A stretch of DNA of 64,000 nt from Streptomyces parvus (GTDB lineage: Bacteria; Actinomycetota; Actinomycetes; Streptomycetales; Streptomycetaceae). Below, in pieces: positions 32,958 to 42,374 of this stretch. Under the pieces are notes generated by a model, which was given only the letters and a program-made list of their open reading frames with translations, was not told the origin of the DNA and searched no databases. Numbering within the stretch: the first letter of the stretch is position 1; each line of letters opens with the position of its first letter. Position numbers and translations under genes: made by a program. The DNA lies in assembly GCF_032121415.1 (NCBI RefSeq), contig NZ_CP135079.1:1302001-1366000 (forward strand). The letters are read 5' to 3'.

Positions 32958-35045
32958 GTGAGCATCAAGCCGACCACCACAGACCTCCAGTGGACCGATG
33001 TGGACCAGCGGGCCGTGGACACCGCCCGCGTCCTCGCTGCGGACGCCGTACAGAAAGTCGGGAACGGCCACCCGGGCACGGCGATGAGCCTGGCTCCCGC
33101 CGCGTACACCCTGTTCCAGAAGGTGATGCGGCACGACCCCGCGGACGCCGAGTGGACCGGTCGCGACCGGTTCGTCCTCTCCGCCGGCCACTCCAGCCTG
33201 ACGCTCTACATCCAGCTCTACCTGGCCGGCTACGGGCTGGAGCTGGACGACCTCAAGGCCTTCCGCACCTGGGGCTCCAAGACCCCGGGCCACCCGGAGT
33301 ACGGCCACACCACCGGTGTCGAGACGACGACCGGCCCGCTGGGCCAGGGTGTCGCCAACGCGGTGGGCATGGCGATGGCCGCCCGTTACGAGCGCGGCCT
33401 GTTCGACCCCGAGGCGGCCCCCGGCACCTCCCCGTTCGACCACATGGTGTGGGTCGTCGCCGGTGACGGCTGCCTCCAGGAGGGCATCTCGGCCGAGGCG
33501 TCCTCGCTGGCCGGGCACCAGAAGCTGGGCAATCTGGTCCTGCTCTGGGACGACAACCACATCTCCATCGAGGGCGACACGGAGACCGCGGTCTCCGAGG
33601 ACACCGTCAAGCGGTACGAGGCGTACGGCTGGCACGTCCAGCGGGTCGACCAGCTGCCCAACGGCGACCTGGACCCGGCGGGTCTGTACGCGGCGCTGCA
33701 GGCGGCCAAGGCCGAGACCGAGCGCCCGTCGTTCATCGCGGCCCGCTCGATCATCGCCTGGCCCGCCCCGAACGCGCAGAACACCGAGGCCGCGCACGGC
33801 TCGGCGCTCGGCGACGACGAGGTCGCGGCGACCAAGCGGGTCCTCGGCTTCGACCCGGAGCAGACCTTCGAGGTCTCCGACGAGGTCATCGGCCACACCC
33901 GCGAGGCCCTGGACCGCGGCCGCGAGGCCCGCGCCGAGTGGGACAAGTCGTTCGCCGCGTGGCGCACGGCCAACCCGGAGCGCGCCGCCTCCTTCGACCG
34001 GATCGCCGCGGGCGAGCTGCCCGAGGGCTGGGAGGAGAAGCTTCCCGTCTTCGAGCCCGGCAAGGCTCTGGCCACCCGCGCCGCCTCCGGCAAGGTCCTC
34101 CAGGCGCTCGGTGAGATCGTGCCCGAGCTGTGGGGCGGCTCCGCCGACCTCGCGGGCTCGAACAACACGACGATCGACAAGACGTCGTCGTTCCTCCCCG
34201 CGGGCAACCCGCTGCCGGAGGCCGACCCGTACGGCCGCACCATCCACTTCGGTATCCGCGAGCACGCGATGGCCGCCGCCATGAACGGCATCGCGCTGCA
34301 CGGCAACACCCGCATCTACGGCGGCACCTTCCTGGTGTTCTCCGACTACATGCGCAACGCGGTGCGGCTCTCCGCGCTGATGCACCTGCCGGTGACGTAC
34401 GTGTGGACGCACGACTCGATCGGCCTCGGCGAGGACGGCCCGACCCACCAGCCGGTCGAGCACCTGGCCTCGCTGCGCGCCATCCCGGGCCTGAGCATCG
34501 TGCGCCCGGCCGACGCCAACGAGACCGCCATCGCCTGGCGCGAGATCCTGCGCCGCTACACCAAGGTGTTCGGCAAGGGCACCCCGCACGGTCTGGCGCT
34601 GACCCGCCAGGGTGTGCCGACCTACGAGGCGAACGAGGACGCGGCCAAGGGCGGTTACGTCCTCTTCGAGGCGGAAGGCGGCGAGCCGCAGGTGCTGCTC
34701 ATCGCGACCGGTTCCGAGGTGCACGTGGCCGTCGAGGCGCGTGAGCAGCTCCAGGCGGCCGGTGTGCCGACCCGGGTGGTCTCGATGCCGTCGGTCGAGT
34801 GGTTCGAGGAGCAGGACCAGGCGTACAAGGACAGCGTGCTGCCGCCGTCGGTGAAGGCGCGGGTCGCCGTCGAGGCGGGCATCGGCCTGACCTGGTACCG
34901 GTACGTGGGCGACGCGGGCCGGATCGTCTCGCTGGAGCACTTCGGGGCCTCCGCCGACGCGAAGGTGCTGTTCCGCGAGTTCGGCTTCACGCCCGAGCAC
35001 GTGGCCGCCGCCGCGCGGGAATCTCTCGAAGCCGCAGCACGCTGA
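32958..35045 (+). CDS. tkt: Transketolase
   Basis: 695 residues, full length. The thiamine diphosphate domain motif is GDGCLQEGISAEASSLAGH near residue 168, followed by DDNHISIEG. The pyrimidine domain has FGIREHAMAAAMNGIALHG near 430, then HDSIGLGEDGPTHQPVEHLA near 485. It transfers two-carbon units between pentose and hexose/triose phosphates. GTG start at 32958. First gene of tkt-tal-zwf-opcA-pgl. Confidence 0.97.
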   Translation: MSIKPTTTDLQWTDVDQRAVDTARVLAADAVQKVGNGHPGTAMSLAPAAYTLFQKVMRHDPADAEWTGRDRFVLSAGHSSLTLYIQLYLAGYGLELDDLKAFRTWGSKTPGHPEYGHTTGVETTTGPLGQGVANAVGMAMAARYERGLFDPEAAPGTSPFDHMVWVVAGDGCLQEGISAEASSLAGHQKLGNLVLLWDDNHISIEGDTETAVSEDTVKRYEAYGWHVQRVDQLPNGDLDPAGLYAALQAAKAETERPSFIAARSIIAWPAPNAQNTEAAHGSALGDDEVAATKRVLGFDPEQTFEVSDEVIGHTREALDRGREARAEWDKSFAAWRTANPERAASFDRIAAGELPEGWEEKLPVFEPGKALATRAASGKVLQALGEIVPELWGGSADLAGSNNTTIDKTSSFLPAGNPLPEADPYGRTIHFGIREHAMAAAMNGIALHGNTRIYGGTFLVFSDYMRNAVRLSALMHLPVTYVWTHDSIGLGEDGPTHQPVEHLASLRAIPGLSIVRPADANETAIAWREILRRYTKVFGKGTPHGLALTRQGVPTYEANEDAAKGGYVLFEAEGGEPQVLLIATGSEVHVAVEAREQLQAAGVPTRVVSMPSVEWFEEQDQAYKDSVLPPSVKARVAVEAGIGLTWYRYVGDAGRIVSLEHFGASADAKVLFREFGFTPEHVAAAARESLEAAAR

Positions 35046-35079
35046 CGCCGGTAGATACGACTAGTAGGAGATGCAACTC

Positions 35080-36198
35080 ATGACAGACGCACTCAAGCGC
35101 CTCTCCGACGAGGGCGTGGCGATCTGGCTCGACGACCTGTCGCGCAAGCGGATCACGTCCGGCAACCTGGCCGAGCTGATCGACCAGAGCCATGTCGTCG
35201 GTGTCACCACCAACCCGTCGATCTTCCAGAAGGCGATCTCCTCGGGCGACGGTTACGAGCAGCAGCTCACCGACCTCGCCGCCCGCAGGGTCACCGTCGA
35301 GGAAGCCCTGCGCATGATCACGACGGCGGACGTCCGCGACGCCGCCGACATCCTGCGCCCGGTCTTCGACGCCACGGACGGCCAGGACGGCCGGGTCTCC
35401 ATCGAGGTGGACCCGCGCCTGGCCCACAACACCCTGGCCACCGTCGCCGAGGCCAAGCAGCTGGCCTGGCTGGTCGACCGGCCGAACACGCTCATCAAGA
35501 TCCCGGCCACCAAGGCGGGACTCCCGGCGATCACCGAGACGATCGGCCGGGGCATCAGCGTCAACGTGACGCTGATCTTCTCGCTGGAGCGCTACCGCGC
35601 GGTCATGGACGCCTACCTGGCGGGCCTGGAGAAGGCGAAGGCCGCGGGCCTGGACCTCTCCAAGATCCACTCGGTGGCGTCGTTCTTCGTGTCCCGCGTG
35701 GACACCGAGATCGACAAGCGGCTGGACGCGATCGGCTCCGACGAGGCGAAGGCCGCCAAGGGCAAGTCCGCCCTGGCCAACGCACGGCTGGCCTACGAGG
35801 CGTACGAGGAGGTCTTCTCCTCCGACCGCTGGGCGGCCCTGGACAAGGCGCAGGCCAACAAGCAGCGTCCGCTGTGGGCCTCGACCGGTGTCAAGGACCC
35901 GTCACTCAAGGACACGCTGTACGTCGACGACCTGGTGGCGCCGAACACGGTGAACACCATGCCGGAGGCGACGCTGGAGGCGGTGGCCGACCACGGCGAG
36001 ATCACCGGCAACACCGTCGCCGGCGGCTACGACCAGGCGCGCGCGGACCTGGACGCCATCAAGAAGCTCGGCATCGCGTACGACGACGTCGTACAGGTGC
36101 TGGAGGACGAGGGCGTCGAGAAGTTCGAGGCGTCCTGGAACGACCTGCTCAAGTCGACCGAGGCGGAGCTTTCGCGCCTCGCCCCCTCGGAGGGCTGA
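35080..36198 (+). CDS. tal: Transaldolase
   Basis: 372 residues of the long actinobacterial transaldolase class. The Schiff-base lysine lies in [13 protein letters not shown] near residue 135, and [12 protein letters not shown] near 44 and [17 protein letters not shown] near 195 are diagnostic. The ATG at 35080 is chosen over the ATG at 35071 because TAGGAG sits 9 nt before it and would touch the earlier one. It follows tkt by 34 bp. Confidence 0.96.
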   Translation: MTDALKRLSDEGVAIWLDDLSRKRITSGNLAELIDQSHVVGVTTNPSIFQKAISSGDGYEQQLTDLAARRVTVEEALRMITTADVRDAADILRPVFDATDGQDGRVSIEVDPRLAHNTLATVAEAKQLAWLVDRPNTLIKIPATKAGLPAITETIGRGISVNVTLIFSLERYRAVMDAYLAGLEKAKAAGLDLSKIHSVASFFVSRVDTEIDKRLDAIGSDEAKAAKGKSALANARLAYEAYEEVFSSDRWAALDKAQANKQRPLWASTGVKDPSLKDTLYVDDLVAPNTVNTMPEATLEAVADHGEITGNTVAGGYDQARADLDAIKKLGIAYDDVVQVLEDEGVEKFEASWNDLLKSTEAELSRLAPSEG

Positions 36199-36203
36199 CC
36201 ACT

Positions 36204-37736
36204 TTGTCTGCTGTTCCCGGAGCCAACCCGCTCCGTGACGCACAGGACCGACGGCTCCCGCGTATCGCGGGGCCGTCGGGCCTGGTCATCTTTGGCGTCA
36301 CGGGCGATTTGTCCCGTAAAAAGCTGATGCCCGCCGTCTACGACCTGGCCAATCGCGGTCTGCTGCCGCCGGGCTTCTCGCTCATCGGCTTCGCGCGCCG
36401 CGACTGGGAGGACGAGGACTTCGCCCAGGTCGTCCACGACGCCGTCAAGGAGCACGCCCGTACGCCGTTCCGCGAGGAGGTCTGGCAGCAGCTCATCCAG
36501 GGGATGCGCTTCGTCCAGGGCAACTTCGACGACGACGAGGCGTTCGAGACGCTGAAGGCGACCATCGAGGAGCTCGACAAGGCGCAGGGGACGGGCGGCA
36601 ACTTCGCCTTCTACCTCTCCGTGCCGCCGAAGTTCTTCCCCAAGGTCGTCCAGCAGCTGAAGAAGCACGGGCTGGCCGACCAGAAGGAGGGCTCCTGGCG
36701 GCGTGCCGTCATCGAGAAGCCGTTCGGTCACGACCTGGCCAGCGCGCAGGAGCTCAACCAGCTCGTGCACGACGTCTTCCCGCCCAACGAGGTCTTCCGC
36801 ATCGACCACTACCTGGGGAAGGAGACGGTCCAGAACATCCTGGCGCTGCGGTTCGCCAACACGATGTGGGAGCCGATCTGGAACCGGTCCTACGTCGACC
36901 ACGTACAGATCACGATGGCCGAGGACATCGGCATCGGCGGCCGGGCCGGCTACTACGACGGCATCGGCGCCGCCCGTGACGTCATCCAGAACCACCTGCT
37001 CCAGCTGCTGGCGCTGACCGCGATGGAGGAGCCCGGCTCCTTCCACCCGAAGGCCCTGGTCGCCGAGAAGCTCAAGGTGCTCACCGCCGTCGAGCTGCCC
37101 GAGGACCTCGGTCTGCACACCGTGCGCGCCCAGTACGAGCACGCCTGGCAGGGCGGCCAGGAGGTCCTCGGCTACTGCGAGGAGGACGGCATCGACCCCA
37201 AGTCGACGACCGACACCTACGCGGCCATCAAGCTGACGATCAACAACCGCCGCTGGGCGGGCGTGCCGTTCTACCTCCGCACCGGAAAGCGGCTCGGCCG
37301 CCGGGTCACGGAGATCGCGGTCGTCTTCAAGCGCGCCCCCTACCTGCCTTTCGAGTCGGGCGCGACCGAGGAGCTGGGCGGCAACGCCCTGGTCATCCGG
37401 GTCCAGCCGGACGAGGGCGTCACCGTGCGCTTCGGCTCCAAGGTGCCCGGCACCTCGATGGAGGTCCGGGACGTCACGATGGACTTCGCGTACGGCGAGT
37501 CGTTCACGGAGTCCAGCCCGGAGGCGTACGAGCGGCTCCTCCTGGACGTCCTGCTCGGCGACGCCAACCTCTTCCCCCGCCACCAGGAGGTCGAACTCTC
37601 CTGGACCATCCTCGACCCGATCGAGGAGTACTGGGAGAAGCACGGCAAGCCCGCGAAGTACGCGGCCGGCACCTGGGGTCCGGCCGAGGCCGACGAGATG
37701 CTCGCACGAGACGGACGGAGCTGGAGGCGGCCATGA
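36204..37736 (+). CDS. zwf: Glucose-6-phosphate dehydrogenase
   Basis: 510 residues. The NADP-binding start VIFGVTGDLSRKKLMPAVYD is near residue 23, and the substrate/catalytic motif RIDHYLGKETVQN near 195. It makes 6-phosphogluconolactone and NADPH. A TTG at 36204, 5 bp after the tal stop and 8 nt after GGAGGG, gives the normal N-terminus SAVPGANPLRDAQDRRLP. Upstream frame is antisense-like and overlaps tal. Its stop overlaps opcA by 4 bp, matching functional pairing with the OpcA activator. Confidence 0.95.
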   Translation: MSAVPGANPLRDAQDRRLPRIAGPSGLVIFGVTGDLSRKKLMPAVYDLANRGLLPPGFSLIGFARRDWEDEDFAQVVHDAVKEHARTPFREEVWQQLIQGMRFVQGNFDDDEAFETLKATIEELDKAQGTGGNFAFYLSVPPKFFPKVVQQLKKHGLADQKEGSWRRAVIEKPFGHDLASAQELNQLVHDVFPPNEVFRIDHYLGKETVQNILALRFANTMWEPIWNRSYVDHVQITMAEDIGIGGRAGYYDGIGAARDVIQNHLLQLLALTAMEEPGSFHPKALVAEKLKVLTAVELPEDLGLHTVRAQYEHAWQGGQEVLGYCEEDGIDPKSTTDTYAAIKLTINNRRWAGVPFYLRTGKRLGRRVTEIAVVFKRAPYLPFESGATEELGGNALVIRVQPDEGVTVRFGSKVPGTSMEVRDVTMDFAYGESFTESSPEAYERLLLDVLLGDANLFPRHQEVELSWTILDPIEEYWEKHGKPAKYAAGTWGPAEADEMLARDGRSWRRP

Positions 37737-38782
37737 AGATCGATCTCACGGAAACCACGTCCAGCAAGATCAACCAGGCGCTGGTCTCGGCCCGCCGGGC
37801 GATCGGCACCCCCGCCATCGGCATGGTGCTCACGCTGGTCATCGTCACCGACGAGGAGAACGCCTACGACGCGCTCAAGTCGGCCGGTGACGCCTCGCGC
37901 GAGCACCCCTCGCGGATCATCGCGGTGATCAAGCGGGTCAGCCGCTCGCCGCGGGCCCGGCGCGACGCCCGGCTCGACGCCGAGGTCCGGGTCGGTTCCG
38001 ACGCGGGCACCGGCGAGACCGTCGTCCTGCGCCTCCACGGCGAACTGGCCAACCACGCCCAGTCGGTGGTCCTGCCGCTGCTGCTGCCGGACGCCCCGGT
38101 CGTCGTGTGGTGGCCCGAGGACGCCCCCGCCGACCCGGCGAACGACCCGCTCGGGGCCCTGGCCCAGCGCCGGATCACCGACACCTACTCGGCGGAGCGT
38201 CCGCTCGACGAACTGGCGGTGCGGGCCGCGACGTACAGCCCCGGCGACACCGATCTGGCCTGGACCCGGATCACGCCGTGGCGCTCGATGCTGGCCGCCG
38301 CGCTGGACCAGCAGCCGGCCGAGGTCATCGCCGCGACCGTCGAGGGCGAGAGCGACAACCCGAGCTGCGAGCTGCTGGCCATGTGGCTCGCGGACCGGCT
38401 CGGCGTCCCGGTGGAGCGCACGCTCTCCGAGGGCCCCGGTCTCACCGCGGTCCGGATGGAGACGAAGAACGGCGTCATCGTCCTGGACCGGGCCGACGGC
38501 TCGCTGGCCACGCTCTCCATGCAGAACCAGCCCGACCGCGCGGTGGCGCTCAAGCGCCGGGACACCTCCGAGCTGCTGGCGGAGGAGCTGCGCCGGCTCG
38601 ACCCGGACAACACTTACGCCTCGTCGGTGAAGTTCGGCGTGGACCGGCTCCACGCGGGCGGCGAGGTCACGGCCAAGCCGGTCGAGAGCGCTGCGGACAA
38701 GGCGGACAAGGCGGACAAGGTTGTCGAGGCCAAGGCCCCCGCCGCGAAGAAGGCCCCGGCCAAGAAGGCGGCGTCGAAGTGA
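37733..38782 (+). CDS. opcA: Glucose-6-phosphate dehydrogenase assembly protein OpcA
   Basis: 349 residues of the OpcA family found in cyanobacteria and actinobacteria, needed for assembly or activation of Zwf. It includes ANHAQSVVLPLLLPDAPVVVWW near residue 103 and LAWTRITPWRSMLAAALDQ. The last 35 or so residues are a Lys/Ala/Pro-rich tail (KADKADKVVEAKAPAAKK, ending KKAPAKKAASK) not part of the family core. Overlaps zwf and pgl by 4 bp each. Confidence 0.93.
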   Translation: MKIDLTETTSSKINQALVSARRAIGTPAIGMVLTLVIVTDEENAYDALKSAGDASREHPSRIIAVIKRVSRSPRARRDARLDAEVRVGSDAGTGETVVLRLHGELANHAQSVVLPLLLPDAPVVVWWPEDAPADPANDPLGALAQRRITDTYSAERPLDELAVRAATYSPGDTDLAWTRITPWRSMLAAALDQQPAEVIAATVEGESDNPSCELLAMWLADRLGVPVERTLSEGPGLTAVRMETKNGVIVLDRADGSLATLSMQNQPDRAVALKRRDTSELLAEELRRLDPDNTYASSVKFGVDRLHAGGEVTAKPVESAADKADKADKVVEAKAPAAKKAPAKKAASK

Positions 38783-39561
38783 CGCCTCCCCAACTGGTCG
38801 TCCACCGCGACAAGGAGCTGATGGCCCAGGCCGCGGCGGCCCGGCTGATCACGAAGATCGTGGACGCCCAGGCCTCCCGGGGCCACGCGTCGGTGGTGCT
38901 GACCGGCGGGCGCAACGGCAACGGCCTGCTGGCCGCGCTCGCCGCCGCGCCCGCCCGGGACGCGGTCGACTGGTCGCGCCTGGACCTGTGGTGGGGCGAC
39001 GAACGGTTCCTGCCCGAGGGCGACCCGGAGCGCAATGTCACCCAGGCCCGCGAGGCGCTGCTCGACGCGGTGGAGCTGGACCCGGCCCGGGTGCACGCGA
39101 TGCCCGCGTCCGACGGCCCGTACGGCGACGACGCGGACGCCGCGGCGGCCGGTTACGCCGACGAACTGGCCGCCGCCGCGGGCCCCGAGGACCATGGCCC
39201 GGTGCCCACGTTCGACGTGCTGATGCTGGGCGTCGGCCCGGACACGCACGTCGCCTCGCTCTTCCCGGAGCTGCCCGCGGTACGGGAGACCGAGCGCACG
39301 GTCGTCGGTGTGCACGAGGCGCCCAAGCCGCCGCCGGTCCGGGTCTCGCTCACGCTGCCCGCGATCCGCGCGGCGCGCGAGGTGTGGCTGCTGGCGGCGG
39401 GCGAGGACAAGGCGGAAGCGGCGGCCATCGCGCTGTCCGGGGCCGGGGAGATCCAGGCCCCGGCGGCGGGCGCGTACGGCCGCAGCCGCACCCTGTGGCT
39501 GCTGGACGCGGCGGCGGCCTCGCAACTGCCGCGCGCGCTCTACCCTCCGGCCTCCGCCTGA
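38779..39561 (+). CDS. pgl: 6-phosphogluconolactonase
   Basis: 260 residues of the DevB/SOL class: VVLTGGRNGNGLLAAL near residue 37, DLWWGDERFLPEGDPERN near 70, FDVLMLGVGPDTHVASLFP near 147 and the basic RVSLTLPAIRAAREV. It hydrolyses the lactone made by Zwf. GTG start with GTGA overlap of opcA. Last gene of the pentose phosphate operon, followed by a terminator. Confidence 0.94.
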   Translation: MTPPQLVVHRDKELMAQAAAARLITKIVDAQASRGHASVVLTGGRNGNGLLAALAAAPARDAVDWSRLDLWWGDERFLPEGDPERNVTQAREALLDAVELDPARVHAMPASDGPYGDDADAAAAGYADELAAAAGPEDHGPVPTFDVLMLGVGPDTHVASLFPELPAVRETERTVVGVHEAPKPPPVRVSLTLPAIRAAREVWLLAAGEDKAEAAAIALSGAGEIQAPAAGAYGRSRTLWLLDAAAASQLPRALYPPASA

Positions 39562-39572
39562 GCGTCGACACG

Positions 39573-39614
39573 CCGAAGGCCCGGACCGTTTTCCCGAACG
39601 GTCCGGGCCTTCGG
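39573..39614 (+). terminator. Terminator of the tkt-pgl operon
   Basis: CCGAAGGCCCGGACCGTT (39573-39590) pairs perfectly with 39597-39614 around TTCCCG, 11 bp after the pgl stop. The left arm ends TT directly into the loop. Confidence 0.9.
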
Positions 39615-39640
39615 GGTGTCCGGCGTGAAAGGCTCGGCCC

Positions 39641-40003
39641 ATGGTGCATATCGGAACCGTGGTGATGGGCGCGACCGACGTGAGCAGGGCCGCCGCCTTC
39701 TGGAAGGCGGCGCTCACGTACACCGAGCGCGAGCCGGGGACGGACGACTGGGTGGTGCTGGTCCCGGTCGAAGGGCCCGGCGCCGGCGTGGCGTTGGGGC
39801 GCTCCACCTCCCCCGTCCAGGAGGTCCCCCGGGTCCACCTGGACCTCTACTCGGACACCCAGCAGGCAGAGGTGGAACGGCTGATCGGGCTCGGGGCGAC
39901 CAGAGTGGCGTGGGAGCTGTATCCGCCGGACCCGGACTTCGTGGTGCTCGCCGACCCCGAGGGCAACCGCTTCTGCGTCATCGACACGACGCACGGCGGC
40001 TGA
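39641..40003 (+). CDS. VOC-family (glyoxalase-like) protein
   Basis: 120 residues with the paired beta-alpha-beta modules of the VOC fold. It begins MVHIGTVVMGATDVSRAAAFW, has VPRVHLDLYSDTQQAEVERL near residue 60 and ends FVVLADPEGNRFCVIDT. His 3, His near 66 and the Glu in DPEGN are candidate metal ligands. Role unknown; relatives include bleomycin-type resistance and dioxygenase-like proteins. It stands alone after the pgl terminator. Confidence 0.85.
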   Translation: MVHIGTVVMGATDVSRAAAFWKAALTYTEREPGTDDWVVLVPVEGPGAGVALGRSTSPVQEVPRVHLDLYSDTQQAEVERLIGLGATRVAWELYPPDPDFVVLADPEGNRFCVIDTTHGG

Positions 40004-40021
40004 GACGACCCCCGCAGGGCT

Positions 40022-40240
40022 TCAGGGCTTCACGCCCAGGCGTCGCGCGAGTGCCTCCAGGCGTTCGAACTCCCGCCGGGCCGCCGTCGCGTGGGCGAGG
40101 TCCAGGGCCATGCAGACGCGGGCGCGCAACCGGGCTCGGGTCCCGGGGTCCTCGCGGGTCCGGTTCTTCAGACAGCCCGACCACACGTCGAACGCCTTGC
40201 GCAACTCGGCGTGCAGCTGGAACCCGTAGACGTCCGGCAC
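40022..40240 (-). CDS. Short hypothetical ORF, possible gene remnant
   Basis: 72 residues from a GTG at 40240: YGFQLHAELRKAFDVWSG, then RARLRARVCMALDLAHATAA and a C-terminal ERLEALARRLGVKP. Third-position GC bias is that of real coding sequence and the helix pattern is regular, but there is no ribosome binding site and no recognised domain. It may be a small helical protein or the 3' end of a shortened gene. Confidence 0.4.
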   Translation of the reverse strand: MPDVYGFQLHAELRKAFDVWSGCLKNRTREDPGTRARLRARVCMALDLAHATAARREFERLEALARRLGVKP

Positions 40241-40337
40241 GCAGCCGGCCGCCTCTCCGTCACCCCGTCCCGTGCGGACGGCAGCGGTCAGGACAGGACG
40301 GGCCCGGGGCGGGGCGCCCGCGAGTTTTCCGGCGGTT

Positions 40338-41867
40338 CTACGGGCGGGGGTGCCCGGGGCCCCCGGCGCGCACCAGGAAGGGCTCCAGCAGGCCCGGTAC
40401 GGCCTCGGCGGCGAAGGCCAGGCCCTCGGACACGTCGGTGTCGTACGCCGTGTACGCACCGCCTCCTGCCGCCGTGGTGGCCGTGACGCTCAGCAGCCCG
40501 GCCCGGCGCTGGAACACCGACTGCTTGACCGTCCAGCCGATCACCCCGGCCCGTTCCAGAGCCGCCGTGGAGCGGCGGACCGTACCGGAGCGGGTGACCA
40601 GATAGCGGCCGGAGAGCGCGTGCCCGAGGCCCCGGTAGGCGTCCAGGGCGAGCACCACCGCCACGGGGACGGCCACCACCGCGCAGCCGAGCGCGATCCA
40701 CAGCAGCACGGGCGTGAGCAGCGTCCCGAGGAGGGCCAGGGCCAGAACCGGGCCGAGGACCGTCGCGAGCGACCAGCGCAGTCGGCGGCCCCGGGCGGCG
40801 CGTGGGTGCGGGGTGAGCGCCGCACCGGTCGGGGTGGCCGCCTCGCGCAGGACGTCGGAGGCGACGGTGTCGGCCCGGGGCCGGGGCACGACCGGGAGCA
40901 GGGTGTTGTGGTCGGCGTTCCTGGCCTCGTGGTCCTTGGCCAGGCCGGTGGTGATGGCGTCGAGGCGGGCCGCGCCGAGCAGCCGGACGCCCAGCGGCTC
41001 GACCAGGTCGACGCCGCGCAGCCGGGCCTCCTCGACGGAGATGGACCGGGAGGTGAACAGCCCGCGCCGGACCCGCAGCGTGCCACCCGGTTCGCGCTCC
41101 AGGCGGTAGTTCCACCACATCTCGATCCAGAGGCCGAGCGCTCCAACGACGCCCGCGACCAGGGCGGCCAGGACCAGGGCGACGATCATCCAGAGCAGCG
41201 GGGTGTCCCGGAAGCGGTCGCCGACCCACTCGATGACCTCGCCCTGGGCCCCGACCCAGTCGCTGACCTGCATCACGGCCCCGGCGGCGGCCCCGCCGAG
41301 CATGGGGGCGACGAAGGAGACCGGGGCGTAACGGATCCAGCGGGGGTCCAGGACGGCCAGCTCGCCCTCGTGGTGGACGCCGCCGGCCGGTCCGGCGGCG
41401 GCGCGGTCCAGGAGGAGGCGGCGCAGCCGTTCGCCCTCGGCGCGGGTGACCGGGTCCAGTTCGAGGGTGGACTCGGAGCCCTGTTCGCCCGTGCCGATCC
41501 GGACGGTGACCAGGCCGAGGAGGCGGAGCAGCGGGTTGGCGGTGAGGTCGACCGTGCGGACGCGGCCGCGGGCCAGGGAGCGGCGTTTGACGAGGAGGAG
41601 GCCGGTGTGGAGGTCGACGTGCTCGCGGCCGATCCGGTAGCGGGTGCGGTGCCAGCGGACCCGGTCGGCGCCCGCCGCGAACCCGATGACCAGGACGGCT
41701 CCGGCGAGCACCTGGAGCACGGCGGCGGGGAAGCTGAACCAGCGGGTGAGCCCGAGCGTGAGGGGGACGGCGGCGCCCGCGACGACCCCCGCCACGACGA
41801 GTGCGGTGACCAGGACCGTACGGGGGTCGAGGCGGCGCCAGTCGGCGGGCGGGGCGACGGTGCTCAT
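40338..41867 (-). CDS. PH-domain (bPH2) membrane protein, YdbT-like
   Basis: 509 residues with paired hydrophobic helices near residues 18-65, 195-235 and 365-415. Each is followed by a bacterial PH-like (DUF304/bPH2) domain, e.g. RTRYRIGREHVDLHTGLLLV near 73, WWNYRLEREPGGTLRVRRG near 255 and LSGRYLVTRSGTVRRSTAAL near 425. It resembles Bacillus YdbT, which works with YdbS. It overlaps the smaller PH gene by 4 bp. Function in Streptomyces unknown; YdbST affects resistance to certain bacteriocins. Confidence 0.88.
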   Translation of the reverse strand: MSTVAPPADWRRLDPRTVLVTALVVAGVVAGAAVPLTLGLTRWFSFPAAVLQVLAGAVLVIGFAAGADRVRWHRTRYRIGREHVDLHTGLLLVKRRSLARGRVRTVDLTANPLLRLLGLVTVRIGTGEQGSESTLELDPVTRAEGERLRRLLLDRAAAGPAGGVHHEGELAVLDPRWIRYAPVSFVAPMLGGAAAGAVMQVSDWVGAQGEVIEWVGDRFRDTPLLWMIVALVLAALVAGVVGALGLWIEMWWNYRLEREPGGTLRVRRGLFTSRSISVEEARLRGVDLVEPLGVRLLGAARLDAITTGLAKDHEARNADHNTLLPVVPRPRADTVASDVLREAATPTGAALTPHPRAARGRRLRWSLATVLGPVLALALLGTLLTPVLLWIALGCAVVAVPVAVVLALDAYRGLGHALSGRYLVTRSGTVRRSTAALERAGVIGWTVKQSVFQRRAGLLSVTATTAAGGGAYTAYDTDVSEGLAFAAEAVPGLLEPFLVRAGGPGHPRP

Positions 41868-42370
41868 GTGGCGTCGCCGGGGGTGTCGCGGGTGATGCGG
41901 GTGAGCCGTTCGGCCAGGTCGGCGGCGACCTCGTGGTCCAGGCCCTCGATCCGTACCGAGCCCTTGGCGGAGGCGGTGGTGACCGTGACGGTGGCGAGCC
42001 GGAACAGCTGCTCCAGCGGGCCCCGTACGGTGTCCACGGTCTGGATCCGGGACATCGGGGCGATCCGCCACTCCTGCCAGAAGAAGCCGGTGAGGACGTA
42101 CACGGCGTCCTCGGTGACCTCCCAGCGGTGCGTGCGGAACCACCACCGGGGGAAGAGGGCGGCGGTCGCCGTGCCCGCCGCGGCCAGGATCGCGGCGGGC
42201 AGCAGCAGCCAGAAGCGGGCCGGCTCGATCAGCGTGCCCAGCACCGCGAGCGGCACGACGGGCACGGCGGTCATCAGCAGCCACTGGGCCCGCCACCAGC
42301 CGACGGCGCGCTCGTTCAGCGTGTTGCGCGGCGGCCGCAGCCGGACCGTCTCCCCCTCCCCCTGTGGCAT
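41864..42370 (-). CDS. PH-domain (bPH2) membrane protein, YdbS-like
   Basis: 168 residues: two hydrophobic helices (QWLLMTAVPVVPLAVLG, FWLLLPAAILAAAGTATA) then a PH-like domain (THRWEVTEDAVYVLTGFFWQ, IQTVDTVRGPLEQLF). It is the YdbS-like partner of the larger protein encoded downstream. The ATG at 42370, 4 bp after the pgi stop, is chosen; the frame extends back to 42457 inside pgi. The close spacing suggests coupling to pgi translation. Confidence 0.85.
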   Translation of the reverse strand: MPQGEGETVRLRPPRNTLNERAVGWWRAQWLLMTAVPVVPLAVLGTLIEPARFWLLLPAAILAAAGTATAALFPRWWFRTHRWEVTEDAVYVLTGFFWQEWRIAPMSRIQTVDTVRGPLEQLFRLATVTVTTASAKGSVRIEGLDHEVAADLAERLTRITRDTPGDAT

Positions 42371-42374
42371 CGGC

